The position numbers were made by a program, and so were the translations under genes. The notes below the pieces were generated by a model. It saw nothing but the letters and a program-made list of their open reading frames with translations, searched no databases and had not been told where the DNA came from. DNA of 64,000 nucleotides from Flavobacterium kingsejongi (lineage in GTDB: Bacteria; Bacteroidota; Bacteroidia; Flavobacteriales; Flavobacteriaceae), in assembly GCF_003076475.1 (NCBI RefSeq), contig NZ_CP020919.1, positions 3,348,001 through 3,412,000 of the forward strand, read 5' to 3'. Of this stretch, positions 1 to 8,856 are shown one piece after another. The first letter of the stretch is position 1; each line of letters begins with the position of its first letter.

Positions 1-323
1 AGGTAATTACTGATTTTTGCAGAAGCAGGGATCGCCGTGGCAATGCTATGTGTGACTATTTCCGGATGTTCCGCAATTGCTATTGTACTGATGGTAGTGT
101 TTATCGTATCGCCGGCCTGATATTCAGTGTAAAAAGTATGACCTACTCCTACAAAAAAGAGCACAAACAAAGCCGATAGTAAATTGTACCGTAAAGCTGC
201 TGTAGTTTTTTTAGTCGCTAAAATTACTGCACCGGCTAAAATTGCCAAGATAAGCCCCTGCCAGATGGTATGTACCAATGTCCAGGAAATGGCTTTTAAA
301 AGGGTATTGCTGATTGTAAACAT
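1..323 (-). CDS. M56-family BlaR1-like membrane protease, partial
   Basis: The reading frame starts at the ATG complementary to 321-323 and runs off the left window edge, so only about 107 N-terminal residues are visible. They start MFTISNTLLKAISWTLVHTI and continue with a hydrophobic WQG-containing helix, then a second helix. This is the membrane N-terminus of the BlaR1/MecR1-like M56 metallopeptidases. The zinc HExxH motif lies outside the window. It begins 11 bp after the BlaI-type regulator gene, and the pairing of repressor and sensor protease is the usual one: the protease senses cell-wall damage or beta-lactam and inactivates the repressor. The function is inferred from family and context. 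Confidence 0.75.
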   Translation of the reverse strand, partial: MFTISNTLLKAISWTLVHTIWQGLILAILAGAVILATKKTTAALRYNLLSALFVLFFVGVGHTFYTEYQAGDTINTTISTIAIAEHPEIVTHSIATAIPASAKISNY

Positions 324-334
324 AACGTGTCGTT

Positions 335-715
335 TTAAAGTTGGTCGTTGTCTAATTTATCCAGTAAATTCCTGATTTCATCAAGCTCTTTCTTTGATGT
401 TTTTTTATTGCCTAATAATTGCATCATCAGGCTGCTGCTTGATCCATTATACAGCGTATCCACAAATTTGTCCAACAGGAAGCCTTTGGTCTTCTTCTCT
501 TCTATTGCGGGTGTATAGATGTGTTTCATATTGGTCTTATCACTAACGAGCATTTCCTTTTCGGTCATGATCTGCATCAGTTTTAATGTCGAAGTATATT
601 GTACTGCCCGTTTTTGCTCATTGAGTGTATCATTGACAAAACGCACAGTAGAAGGTCCGAATTCCCATAGTATCTGGAGAATTTCAAGTTCTGATTTTGT
701 TGGTTCTGACTGCAT
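335..715 (-). CDS. BlaI/MecI-family transcriptional repressor
   Basis: 126 residues, the normal length of BlaI/MecI/CopY penicillinase repressors. A winged helix occupies about residues 5-75 (SELEILQILWEFGPSTVRFV, then the recognition helix and the wing near QYTSTLKLMQIM). The C-terminal half is the dimerisation region, ending in a basic-acidic helix. It lies 11 bp downstream of the serine hydrolase and 11 bp upstream of the M56 protease on the same strand, so the three form an operon. The expected role is to repress its own operon until the M56 partner triggers its cleavage. I did not find a convincing TACAnnTGTA-type operator upstream of the operon. Confidence 0.85.
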   Translation of the reverse strand: MQSEPTKSELEILQILWEFGPSTVRFVNDTLNEQKRAVQYTSTLKLMQIMTEKEMLVSDKTNMKHIYTPAIEEKKTKGFLLDKFVDTLYNGSSSSLMMQLLGNKKTSKKELDEIRNLLDKLDNDQL

Positions 716-726
716 AGTTTTATTTT

Positions 727-2100
727 TTAAATTTTTATAGCTTCTATTGTTACCTGTTGCTCGGGTTGTGTATTGATATACTTCACCACCTTTCCATTCT
801 CCATTACAAATTCAAAAAACACATCGGGTGCGAAGCCATCGACAATGAATTTATATCCCGAAACGGGAATCAGCTCGAGCTTTACTTCCGGATTCATCTG
901 GATGTACAATTTCCCTGATTCCAAAAGTACTACTTTCTCGCTGCCTTTTGCCGTTTTGTATTTTCCGGCCATTTTTTCCAAAAGGGGAAGATCTACCTTT
1001 ACATCCGTACCATGCAGTATATTACGAATCTGCCGCGAAGGGATAACTGTTGCTTTTGTGCTCTGGTTTTGTAATAGGATTATTGTATACTCCTGATCCA
1101 GATACCGCCCGATATAGGTGATATAGCCACCCCATCCTCCGCTATGGGATGCCGATTTTCCATAAACCGGATCATTACTGATACTCCATCCAAATCCATA
1201 CCCAGTAGGCTCTTCTTTTGTGGTGTAGGAATTAAATATCAGTTCTTTATCTTTCGCGTTGACTAACTTGTCCGTATATAAAGCAGTATCCCAAACCAAT
1301 AGATCCGAAGCAGTAGTATGGACCATCCCGTCTCCTACCACACCATCCAGGTAAACCACATAGTGCCTTTTCCCAAGATCGTCCGGGAATACCAAACTTT
1401 TCAAACTGTCGGAATACACGTGCCCTTCGGTCAGATTACTGATTTTTCCAGGCTGGAATCTACGTCGGTATACCTGTGTGTGCTGCATTCCCAAAGGATC
1501 AAAAATAGCTGCTTTTAAATAATCTCCATAGGTTTTTTTAGATACCTTTTCGATAATGCTCGCCAGGAATACATATCCGGTGTTACTATACTCCCATTTT
1601 TCACCAGGATCAAATAAAACTTTGGGTTGCTGCTTTTGAAAGGCTTTCAGAATTGTCGCATTGGTCGCAAAATCATTTTTGTCATTCGCCTCTTGCAGCA
1701 ACTCCATATAATCAGGAAGGCCGCTGGTATGCACTAACAAATTTTTAATGGTTATACCTTTATAAGCTGCTAATTCCGGTAAATATTTGCTTATTGGATC
1801 ATCATACGAAAGTTTATGCTGCTTTTCTAATAATACAATCGCCATAGCTGTAAACTGTTTGGTAACGGAAGCCAGTTCAAATACGGATGCTTTTGTTAAC
1901 TTTTCCCCTGTCTTTACATTCGCCACTCCGAAAGAATGTTCATAGACAATCTTTCCTTTTTCTGCAACAAGCACATTGCTATTAAATGCACCATCATTAT
2001 GAAGTGCACTAATAAGGTGATCGATTTTCTCTGCCTTGGTCTGTGCAGTCGCCTGTTGCAACAGTAAAATGCTAATGAATGTGAAAACAACTTGTATCAT
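727..2100 (-). CDS. Secreted serine hydrolase, class C beta-lactamase/DD-peptidase fold
   Basis: 457 residues with a signal peptide (MIQVVFTFISILLLQQATAQ). The catalytic signature of the beta-lactamase-related family (PF00144) is complete: SVTK at residues 78-81 (nucleophile Ser78, Lys81), YSN at 171-173 and HSG at 319-321. A C-terminal beta-rich extension of about 100 residues follows the catalytic domain, as in many Bacteroidota members acting on D-peptides or esters. It is the first gene of an operon with blaI- and blaR1-like genes, which hints at a cell-wall or beta-lactam-related role. The true substrate cannot be read from the sequence, and AmpC-like resistance is not proven. Confidence 0.85.
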   Translation of the reverse strand: MIQVVFTFISILLLQQATAQTKAEKIDHLISALHNDGAFNSNVLVAEKGKIVYEHSFGVANVKTGEKLTKASVFELASVTKQFTAMAIVLLEKQHKLSYDDPISKYLPELAAYKGITIKNLLVHTSGLPDYMELLQEANDKNDFATNATILKAFQKQQPKVLFDPGEKWEYSNTGYVFLASIIEKVSKKTYGDYLKAAIFDPLGMQHTQVYRRRFQPGKISNLTEGHVYSDSLKSLVFPDDLGKRHYVVYLDGVVGDGMVHTTASDLLVWDTALYTDKLVNAKDKELIFNSYTTKEEPTGYGFGWSISNDPVYGKSASHSGGWGGYITYIGRYLDQEYTIILLQNQSTKATVIPSRQIRNILHGTDVKVDLPLLEKMAGKYKTAKGSEKVVLLESGKLYIQMNPEVKLELIPVSGYKFIVDGFAPDVFFEFVMENGKVVKYINTQPEQQVTIEAIKI

Positions 2101-2166
2101 ACTATTTGGGGTAAAAGGGTAAAAATTAGTATCGAAAAAAATTACTCATCCTGATCAGGAACAAAA

Positions 2167-2174
2167 CAAAGGTA
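2167..2174 (-). promoter_or_regulatory. Candidate -7 box for the serine hydrolase operon
   Basis: The complement reads TACCTTTG, an exact fit to the TAnnTTTG -7 consensus of Bacteroidota, about 65 bp before the start codon at 2100. No good TTTG -33 box was seen at the usual spacing; instead there is a GTTATAAC palindrome just upstream. Confidence 0.4.
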
Positions 2175-2330
2175 GGAATTAATTCGTACGTTGTTATAAC
2201 TAACTTCACTTTTTTTTAAAAATATTTTATTAGTTAACTGTAAACTATAGCTTTATAGAGATTCAAATCATCTATTTCCTAATAAAATAAGAGTTTCCGG
2301 AATTATTGGTATGCTGTGCCTATCCGATAT

Positions 2331-2373
2331 AAAAAACAAAAAGAGCCCGGAGTATAATACTCCGGGCTCTTTT
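2331..2373 (-). terminator. Rho-independent terminator of the RND efflux operon
   Basis: A perfect 14-bp stem (AAGAGCCCGGAGTA, 2341-2354, with its complement at 2358-2371) and a 3-nt loop. Read on the minus strand it is followed by a T-rich run (2331-2341). It lies about 30 bp after the stop codon of the RND pump gene. The stretch 2101-2330 holds nothing else apart from the promoter candidate of the serine hydrolase operon. Confidence 0.85.
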
Positions 2374-2402
2374 CAACATTCTAAAATTATATTTTTAAAG
2401 AC

Positions 2403-5400
2403 TTAAACGGTATGTTTCGGTGTGAAACCATCATCGCTTAATTCTTTATGCTCATATTCTTCGACCATCAATTCATCAATGGTTTTCTCTCCTTTATTTT
2501 TATTGAATCGGGCAATAAGACTATCAAAAATAGCATATACTACCGGTACAATAATCAGCGTCAGGAATAACGAACTGGTCAGACCACCAATGATTACCCA
2601 AGCCAATCCATTATTCATCTCAGCCGCTGCTCCGGAAGCCAAAGCAATTGGAATCATACCAAAAACCATCGCAATCGTCGTCATTAAGATCGGGCGTAAT
2701 CGGGCGTGGTTTGCCTGGATCAGTGCATCAAACGTATTTTGTCCTTCTGCTTTCCTATGGTTGGCAAAATCGACAATTAGGATCGCATTCTTACACACCA
2801 GACCAATCAACATGATGACCCCAAGGATAGTAAAGATATTCAGGGAATTATTGGTCAGTGCCAATGCAAGCAATACTCCGATGAATGATAATGGGATAGA
2901 GAATAATACCACGAATGGATATATAAAACTGTTATATAAAGCTACCATTACTAAATATACTAATATAATTGCTGCCAATAAAGCCACTCCTAAGGTACCA
3001 AAACCTTCAGATTGATTTTCTTGGTCTCCACTCCAAAGATAGTTGACACCAACCGGTCTCTTCATTTTAGAGAATACAGCTTCCCATTCTGACGCTACTG
3101 TACCGGATGGTTTTCCAACCGACTGTGCTTCGATGGTTACAGAAGGGCTTTTGTCCCTCCTTTCCAAAAGGCTGGGGCCCGAACTCATCTTGATATTAGC
3201 AAACTGGGATAATTTTATCTGTTGTCCCATATCGTTTACGAAAATCAGGTCACTTACATCATTGATATTGGAACGGTCAAATTCATTGTAACGGATATTG
3301 ATATCATACTCATATTCTCCAGCACGGAATTTACCATCGGTATTACCACTGAAGGCGGTTTGCATGGTCATACCTACAGTTTGTAATGATAATCCCAATG
3401 CCGCCATTTTATCACGGTCCACCTGTACATTAATCTCCGGGCTACCTGATTCTGAAGTCAGCTTAATTTCGGAAGCTCCTTTTATTTTAGCCAGTTCAGC
3501 TGCAGCTTTGTTCGCAAATACCATCGCACTATCCAAAGAAGATCCTGTGATCACCAATGCAATTGGTGCCTGATCAGCTCCCATTAAACCTACCGGAACA
3601 GTTTTTACTTTCGCACCAACTAATACAGCTTCCAATTCTCTTTTAATCCTCGCAGCAGTGATATAAGAACTTTCACTACGTTTCGATTTATCAATCAATT
3701 TTACATCGATTTCCCCTTTGTATTCTGTAGCCTGTGTACCGCCCATTCCTTCACTCGTCTGTCCAACAGTGGTGGTAAGGCTCAAGACTTCTTTCTTCCC
3801 TTTCAGGTAAGCTTCTGCCTTTTGTGCCATAAAGTTCGTTTGTTCTACCGATGCATCTTTTGGGAGCTCAATCTGAACTAAGAATTCACCTTTGTCGGTT
3901 TTCGGGAAAAATTCCTGTCCAATAAATCCGAAACCTACTAAAAAGAAGGACCCAAAGAACATTACTACTACAATAAGCAGCGTGATCCTTTTGTGTACCA
4001 ATGACCATTTCAGGATATCCGTAACTTTGTGTGTAAAAGTATCCAGGCCTTTTTCAAATCCTAAGATCACACGGCCAAACAGGTTTTTTCCGGTAATATG
4101 CTCTAATTTTCCATAACGGGAAGACAACCACGGTACTAATGTAAAGGAAGCCAGCAACGACAGTAATGTGGCGATAATTACAGTCACACAAAACTGGGAG
4201 ATAATATTAGATACTAATCCGGTACTCATTGCAATTGGAAGGAATACCACTACGATTACCAGGGTAATCGCCATTACTGTAAACCCAATTTCAGAAGCAC
4301 CATCATAAGCGGCACGTACCCTGTTTTTACCCATCTCCATATGACGGTAGATGTTTTCCAATACTACAATCGCATCATCCACAAGGATACCCACTACCAG
4401 TGAAAGTCCAAGTAAACTCATTAAATTCAGCGTATAGCCCATCAAAAGCATACCAATAAAGGTAGCAATAAGCGAAGCCGGAATCGAAACCATTACGATA
4501 AAGGCATTTCGGATACTGTGCAGGAAGAACAGCATTACAAAAGCTACCAGGAATACCGCAAGGAATAAATCATGGATTACAGAATCTGCTGCAGCCAGGG
4601 TAAATTCACTCGTATCATTGGCCACTTCCAGTTTTACGCCATTTACTTTATAATCTTTTTCTACCTGTGCAATTGCCTTGTTGATCATCTCACTCACCTG
4701 TACCGCATTGGCATCGGATTGTTTGATCACCTGAAGGATAATTGCGCTCTTCTGGTTTACACGGGAAATTTTCTCTACTTCCTTTTGTGAATCCTGTACA
4801 TCGGCAATATCACTCAAACGCACCTGAACTCCGTTTTTGGAAGAAACCACTAAGTTTCGAAGTTCATTTACATCTTTATATTTACCGGATAAACGGATCA
4901 GTGTGCTATTTTCCCTGGTCTTGATATTTCCGGTAGGAAAGTCAAGATTAGAGGTTAAAATTACCTGCTGTACTTGTGGTACTGATAATCCGTATCCTTT
5001 TAATTTCGCTGCATCCAGGCTTACCTGAATTTCACGTTCTTCCCCTCCAACAAGATTAACCTGAGCTACTCCATTGACACGGGAAAGAATCGGTTGGATC
5101 TTTTTGTCCAGCAAATCATAGAATTCCGTTTCATCCATATTGGATGTTGCCCCAATTGTCATAATTGGCAAGTCACTCAACGAGAATTTACTCAGGGAAG
5201 GTGGATCTACATCATCCGGTAAATCCTTTTCTATGGCATTAATTTTACGTTGGGCATCATTCAGGGCATAATCCGCATCGGCATCAGCATTTAGCGTTAC
5301 CATTACTACGGATAGGCTCTCATACGATTTGGATTCTACTTTCTTTACATTTTCGAGAGACGATACCGCATCTTCTACTTTTTTGGTTACCGTATTTTCT

Positions 5401-5576
5401 ACCTCTCCCGGCGAAGCTCCCGGGTATACGGTGGAAATGGTCACCACATTGATCTCAAATTTCGGGATCAGCTCGTAACTCAGCTGGGTGTAGCTGAACA
5501 AACCACCGAGAATCAGGATAATAAAAAGTACGATTACTAATGTCGGCCTTTTAATTGCTATATCTACTAATTTCAT
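2403..5576 (-). CDS. RND efflux pump inner-membrane permease (HAE1/AcrB family)
   Basis: 1057 residues, normal for AcrB/MdtB-type proton-driven exporters. Typical features are the N-terminal helix (IKRPTLVIVLFIILILGG), two large periplasmic porter loops, and the helix-4 motif GILVDDAIVVLEN carrying the paired aspartates of the proton relay. Late helices around residues 860-1030 include a GLVCKNAILIVDFAN segment. It is the last gene of the TetR-TolC-MFP-RND operon, 41 bp after the adaptor gene, and is followed by a strong terminator. It probably exports hydrophobic drugs, dyes or bile-like compounds; specificity is not readable from sequence. Confidence 0.95.
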   Translation of the reverse strand: MKLVDIAIKRPTLVIVLFIILILGGLFSYTQLSYELIPKFEINVVTISTVYPGASPGEVENTVTKKVEDAVSSLENVKKVESKSYESLSVVMVTLNADADADYALNDAQRKINAIEKDLPDDVDPPSLSKFSLSDLPIMTIGATSNMDETEFYDLLDKKIQPILSRVNGVAQVNLVGGEEREIQVSLDAAKLKGYGLSVPQVQQVILTSNLDFPTGNIKTRENSTLIRLSGKYKDVNELRNLVVSSKNGVQVRLSDIADVQDSQKEVEKISRVNQKSAIILQVIKQSDANAVQVSEMINKAIAQVEKDYKVNGVKLEVANDTSEFTLAAADSVIHDLFLAVFLVAFVMLFFLHSIRNAFIVMVSIPASLIATFIGMLLMGYTLNLMSLLGLSLVVGILVDDAIVVLENIYRHMEMGKNRVRAAYDGASEIGFTVMAITLVIVVVFLPIAMSTGLVSNIISQFCVTVIIATLLSLLASFTLVPWLSSRYGKLEHITGKNLFGRVILGFEKGLDTFTHKVTDILKWSLVHKRITLLIVVVMFFGSFFLVGFGFIGQEFFPKTDKGEFLVQIELPKDASVEQTNFMAQKAEAYLKGKKEVLSLTTTVGQTSEGMGGTQATEYKGEIDVKLIDKSKRSESSYITAARIKRELEAVLVGAKVKTVPVGLMGADQAPIALVITGSSLDSAMVFANKAAAELAKIKGASEIKLTSESGSPEINVQVDRDKMAALGLSLQTVGMTMQTAFSGNTDGKFRAGEYEYDINIRYNEFDRSNINDVSDLIFVNDMGQQIKLSQFANIKMSSGPSLLERRDKSPSVTIEAQSVGKPSGTVASEWEAVFSKMKRPVGVNYLWSGDQENQSEGFGTLGVALLAAIILVYLVMVALYNSFIYPFVVLFSIPLSFIGVLLALALTNNSLNIFTILGVIMLIGLVCKNAILIVDFANHRKAEGQNTFDALIQANHARLRPILMTTIAMVFGMIPIALASGAAAEMNNGLAWVIIGGLTSSLFLTLIIVPVVYAIFDSLIARFNKNKGEKTIDELMVEEYEHKELSDDGFTPKHTV

Positions 5577-5617
5577 TTATCTGTTTTTTATAATTATTGG
5601 CAATGCCAAAGGATACG

Positions 5618-6676
5618 CTATTTAACGACTGATATTTGCGCTCCGTCTGTCAGGTTGATTTGCCCGCTGACCACAACGATATCGCCTTCTTTTAATCCGC
5701 TTAGCACTTCTACCTTATCTCCGAAGTTTCTGCCGGAAACGATTTTTGTCAATCGCACTTTGTCGCCATTCACTACAAATACCTGGTTGCTGCTCACACT
5801 ACCCACATAGGCATTTCTGGAAACCGTAAGTACTGGTGTCTGGTCTGCTGCAGAAGTAAATACGGCTGTTCCATACATACCTGCTTTGAGGTCATTGTTA
5901 GCATTGTTGGTAATTTCGATTTCAACCGGGAAGTTCAGGGATTCATCTGCTTTTGGCGCGATGAATGTAATTTTTCCTGTAAATTCTTTATCAGGATATA
6001 CGCTGGCTGTTACTTTAACTGTACTTCCAACTTTTAAAGTTGCAATATGACTTTCATCTACTGTTACTTTCAGTTTCAGTTTGGATACATTCACTAATTC
6101 GAATAATTGTGTCCCCGGAGCCACTACAGTTCCTGGCTCTACACTTTTTTTGTTCACAATTCCATTAATGGATGATTTTATTGTAGCATCTCCAAAAGTG
6201 ATATTGGCCTGTTGCAATTTAGCCTTAGCGTTCACCAGGGCCAGTTTTGCCTGATCCAGTTGTTGCCTGGTTACCCCACCGGTTTTGAAAGCATTTTCAT
6301 AACGCTGGCTGTCAGTCAATGCATTTTGGTAAGCAGCATTGGCATTGGATACTTCAATAGAAAGCTGATCACCTTTGATAACCGCTAAAGTCTGCCCAAT
6401 ACTAACCGGACTTCCTTCTTTAACCAATACTTTTACCACTCTTCCGGAGTTTTCGGCCTGGAAGTTCAATTCCTGTAATGGGATAAAGTTTCCATTGGCT
6501 ACATAATCCGCAGCAATTTTCTCCAGTTTGATGGTATCGGTACGAACAGCAATAGAAGCATTCTTCTCTCCTACTATCGCCGTATCGGCTTCATTTTTCT
6601 TTTTGTTATTCATCAGGATATATGCAACAAGCCCTATAGCTGCAATTCCGATTACGATATATAATACTTTTTTCAT
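5618..6676 (-). CDS. RND efflux periplasmic adaptor (membrane fusion protein)
   Basis: 352 residues. An N-terminal membrane anchor (VLYIVIGIAAIGLVAYILM) is followed by the lipoyl/biotinyl-like half motif (GRVVKVLVKEGSPVSIGQTL), an alpha-helical hairpin at about residues 110-170, the second lipoyl half (INGIVNKKSVEPGTVVAPGT) and the beta-barrel and membrane-proximal domains. This is the standard AcrA/MdtA architecture linking the RND pump to the TolC channel. It lies 14 bp downstream of the tolC gene and 41 bp upstream of the pump gene, so the three are co-transcribed. Confidence 0.93.
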   Translation of the reverse strand: MKKVLYIVIGIAAIGLVAYILMNNKKKNEADTAIVGEKNASIAVRTDTIKLEKIAADYVANGNFIPLQELNFQAENSGRVVKVLVKEGSPVSIGQTLAVIKGDQLSIEVSNANAAYQNALTDSQRYENAFKTGGVTRQQLDQAKLALVNAKAKLQQANITFGDATIKSSINGIVNKKSVEPGTVVAPGTQLFELVNVSKLKLKVTVDESHIATLKVGSTVKVTASVYPDKEFTGKITFIAPKADESLNFPVEIEITNNANNDLKAGMYGTAVFTSAADQTPVLTVSRNAYVGSVSSNQVFVVNGDKVRLTKIVSGRNFGDKVEVLSGLKEGDIVVVSGQINLTDGAQISVVK

Positions 6677-6690
6677 TTTCTTGGTTATGA

Positions 6691-8058
6691 TTAATTGATA
6701 AGTGTTTTTAATTCTCCTTTAGCTTTGATCAGCTGAATTTCTGCCAGCCTGTAATCCAGTAAAGCAGAAGTATAATTGTTCTGGGCTTCCACCAGAGAGT
6801 TTTCACCATCTAACAAATCGGTTAAAGAAGCCAGTCCGTTATAATAGTTGTTTTTGGTATCATCTAGTACTTCCTGTGCCAGTTTCAGATTTTGCTTTTG
6901 GTTATTGATGGTTACAATACTGTTGTCAATCTGTGTTCTGGAATTTTCATACGCCAGTTCCAATGATAATTTGGTATCCTTCATATCTTCTTCCAATTTT
7001 CTCAGGTCAACATCTGCCTGGCGTACTTTGGCACGCGTTCCAAAACCGGTAAAAATCGGGATGTGCAGGTTTAATCCAATAGAAGAATAATCAGACCAGT
7101 ATACTTTATCCGCAGTAGGTTTGAACCATGGCATTTCAGGTCCCTGACCGATATAATTGTAGCCTGCCGTCAGTGCCAGTGTTGGATAATAGCCTGCCTG
7201 TACTGCTTTCTTTTGGTATTCTAACAGTTTTTCCTGTGTTTTCAACAAAATATAATCCGTTCTCTGGGTAGCATCCGGGGTTTCCCCTAATATTTGCGGA
7301 GACAATTCAAATTCCGTCACCGGAAGTTCAATCGGGGTTGCAATAGGCATACCCATGTAGAATTTCAGGGTATTTTCCTGAAGTTGTACCGCGTTTTTCA
7401 ATTGTTGGCGTTGTGTATCGATATTGTACAGTTTTACCATAATACGATCCAGGTCAATCTTTTTTGCCAGGCCGTTATCATACTGTCCTTTGATAATATT
7501 TTTGACTTTACTCGTGTTTACATAATTGCTGTCTACTACAGTAAGTTTCTGCCTTTGGACATAGACATTATAATAGTTATTGGCAACACGTTCGATTACC
7601 TGTTCGTCGGTAAGCTGTGCATTGACCTGATAGAACTCACGGGTCGTTTTAGCCGCTTTTAATCCGGTAAAGATCGACTGGTCAAAAATATTCTGGGTCA
7701 GGTTCAGTCCTGCCGTTGAACTCCACTTTTGCCCTAATGCGGCTAAAAGCACTCCTGATCCACCACCGAATGCACTTGCATCAATAGCATTCAATTGAAG
7801 GATTGGATTGTACATCAGGCTACCTGTTGCAGAGATTTGCGGTAATGCCCGGGAACGGACCTCCTCAATCTGGTATTGGCTGTTTTCTATTTGCAGCCTT
7901 GATTTCTTGGCATCCGATTTGTTTTCCAAAGCATAAGTAATTGCATCTTTCAGCGTCAGGCTTCTTTTTTGTGCAACTATGCTTCCCGAAAATAAAAATG
8001 CCATCAGCAAACCGGCGACTGACATTTTAGCTATCGAAAAGTTGGGTATTATTTTCAT
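6691..8058 (-). CDS. TolC-family outer membrane efflux channel
   Basis: 455 residues with a hydrophobic N-terminal export signal (VAGLLMAFLFSGSIVAQ). Two repeated outer membrane efflux protein domains with long coiled helices follow; the C-terminal repeat holds the NYYNGLASLTDLLDGENSLV segment typical of the family. It is the first structural gene after the tetR-family regulator (29 bp away) and forms the outer-membrane duct of the pump encoded downstream. The length is normal and no damage is visible. Contrast it with the truncated TolC relative at 31.0-31.5 kb. Confidence 0.92.
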   Translation of the reverse strand: MKIIPNFSIAKMSVAGLLMAFLFSGSIVAQKRSLTLKDAITYALENKSDAKKSRLQIENSQYQIEEVRSRALPQISATGSLMYNPILQLNAIDASAFGGGSGVLLAALGQKWSSTAGLNLTQNIFDQSIFTGLKAAKTTREFYQVNAQLTDEQVIERVANNYYNVYVQRQKLTVVDSNYVNTSKVKNIIKGQYDNGLAKKIDLDRIMVKLYNIDTQRQQLKNAVQLQENTLKFYMGMPIATPIELPVTEFELSPQILGETPDATQRTDYILLKTQEKLLEYQKKAVQAGYYPTLALTAGYNYIGQGPEMPWFKPTADKVYWSDYSSIGLNLHIPIFTGFGTRAKVRQADVDLRKLEEDMKDTKLSLELAYENSRTQIDNSIVTINNQKQNLKLAQEVLDDTKNNYYNGLASLTDLLDGENSLVEAQNNYTSALLDYRLAEIQLIKAKGELKTLIN

Positions 8059-8087
8059 TACTCGTTAGTATATAATTGGGTTAGACA

Positions 8088-8681
8088 TTACTTTTTAAAA
8101 AGGGTATTCAATATAATTTCTTTGCGATCTTTCAGTATTTTTTCATAATCCTCGTCGCTTATGCGCATCGTCTGCTGAAACAGCGGCCGCATGGATATGG
8201 GAAAGGAAATCAGGGAGATCATATTTAGTATAAACTGGATCGGATCCATCTTATCGATTGTGCCTTTGTTCATTTCGACTTCAAATTCTTCATAAAACTT
8301 AGCCAGTAAACGTTCCATATCTTCCGGGTTTTTAAAGAAACAGCCCTGGTTGAACTGGGTAACTAAATAGATCTCCATATAAGGATATTCTTTCGCCATA
8401 ATAAAGGAATCATCAATGAACTCTTCTATTTTCGCTTTAAAAGGCAGTTCGGAGAATATAATAGCTTCCGATCGTTGTTGTTCTTTTTCCTGTGCATCAA
8501 GAAATACAAGATCAAATAAAGCATTACGGGACCTGAAGTAATAATTGATAAGCGTTCTGTTCACTCCTGCTGCATCTGCTATTTCCTGTGTGGTCGCATT
8601 AAAACGCCCCTCGCCAAAAAATAATCGCTTCGCTGTATCCTTAATCAGCTGTTCTGTAGCATCTTTATTCGTTATTGACAT
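8088..8681 (-). CDS. TetR-family transcriptional regulator of the efflux operon
   Basis: 197 residues. The N-terminal helix-turn-helix (about residues 10-55) contains TTQEIADAAGVNRTLINYYF, a textbook TetR recognition helix, and the rest is the ligand-binding helical domain. It is the first gene of the efflux operon, 29 bp upstream of the tolC gene. A near-perfect inverted repeat lies 46-63 bp upstream of its start codon, overlapping the promoter, so autorepression is likely, with release by a pump substrate. The ligand is not known. Confidence 0.92.
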   Translation of the reverse strand: MSITNKDATEQLIKDTAKRLFFGEGRFNATTQEIADAAGVNRTLINYYFRSRNALFDLVFLDAQEKEQQRSEAIIFSELPFKAKIEEFIDDSFIMAKEYPYMEIYLVTQFNQGCFFKNPEDMERLLAKFYEEFEVEMNKGTIDKMDPIQFILNMISLISFPISMRPLFQQTMRISDEDYEKILKDRKEIILNTLFKK

Positions 8682-8705
8682 AATAGTTTGACATTTTTGT
8701 TAGAC

Positions 8706-8744
8706 AAAATTATTGAATAATTTAATTTGACAATTTTGTCAAAG
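8706..8744 (-). promoter_or_regulatory. Promoter and TetR-type operator of the efflux operon
   Basis: On the minus strand TAATTTTG (8706-8713) fits the TAnnTTTG -7 box. About 18 bp further upstream is a TTG, inside an 18-bp inverted repeat at 8727-8744 (TTTGACAA, two central bases, TTGTCAAA). A related imperfect copy lies at about 8686-8708, closer to the start codon. An operator overlapping the -33 region is the expected arrangement for a self-repressing TetR protein. Confidence 0.6.
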
Positions 8745-8800
8745 CTTAATTTAACAAACAGTTAACATTATATCGTTTTCGTCCAGTAGGCAATAGGACA

Positions 8801-8836
8801 AAAAAAATCCCCCATACCTAAATTGGCATGGGGATT
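8801..8836 (-). terminator. Terminator of glyA
   Basis: Minus-strand hairpin AAATCCCCATGCC with partner GGTATGGGGGATTT followed by a T run (8801-8807), about 20 bp after the glyA stop codon. Confidence 0.8.
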
Positions 8837-8856
8837 TAATAAAAATAGGTTCTGTA

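Noticed and set aside
2422..5028. Several long plus-strand ORFs within the RND pump gene, and similar ones opposite clpB, glyA and argF'
   Set aside because: They are antisense shadows of well-conserved coding sequences with no promoter or domain of their own.
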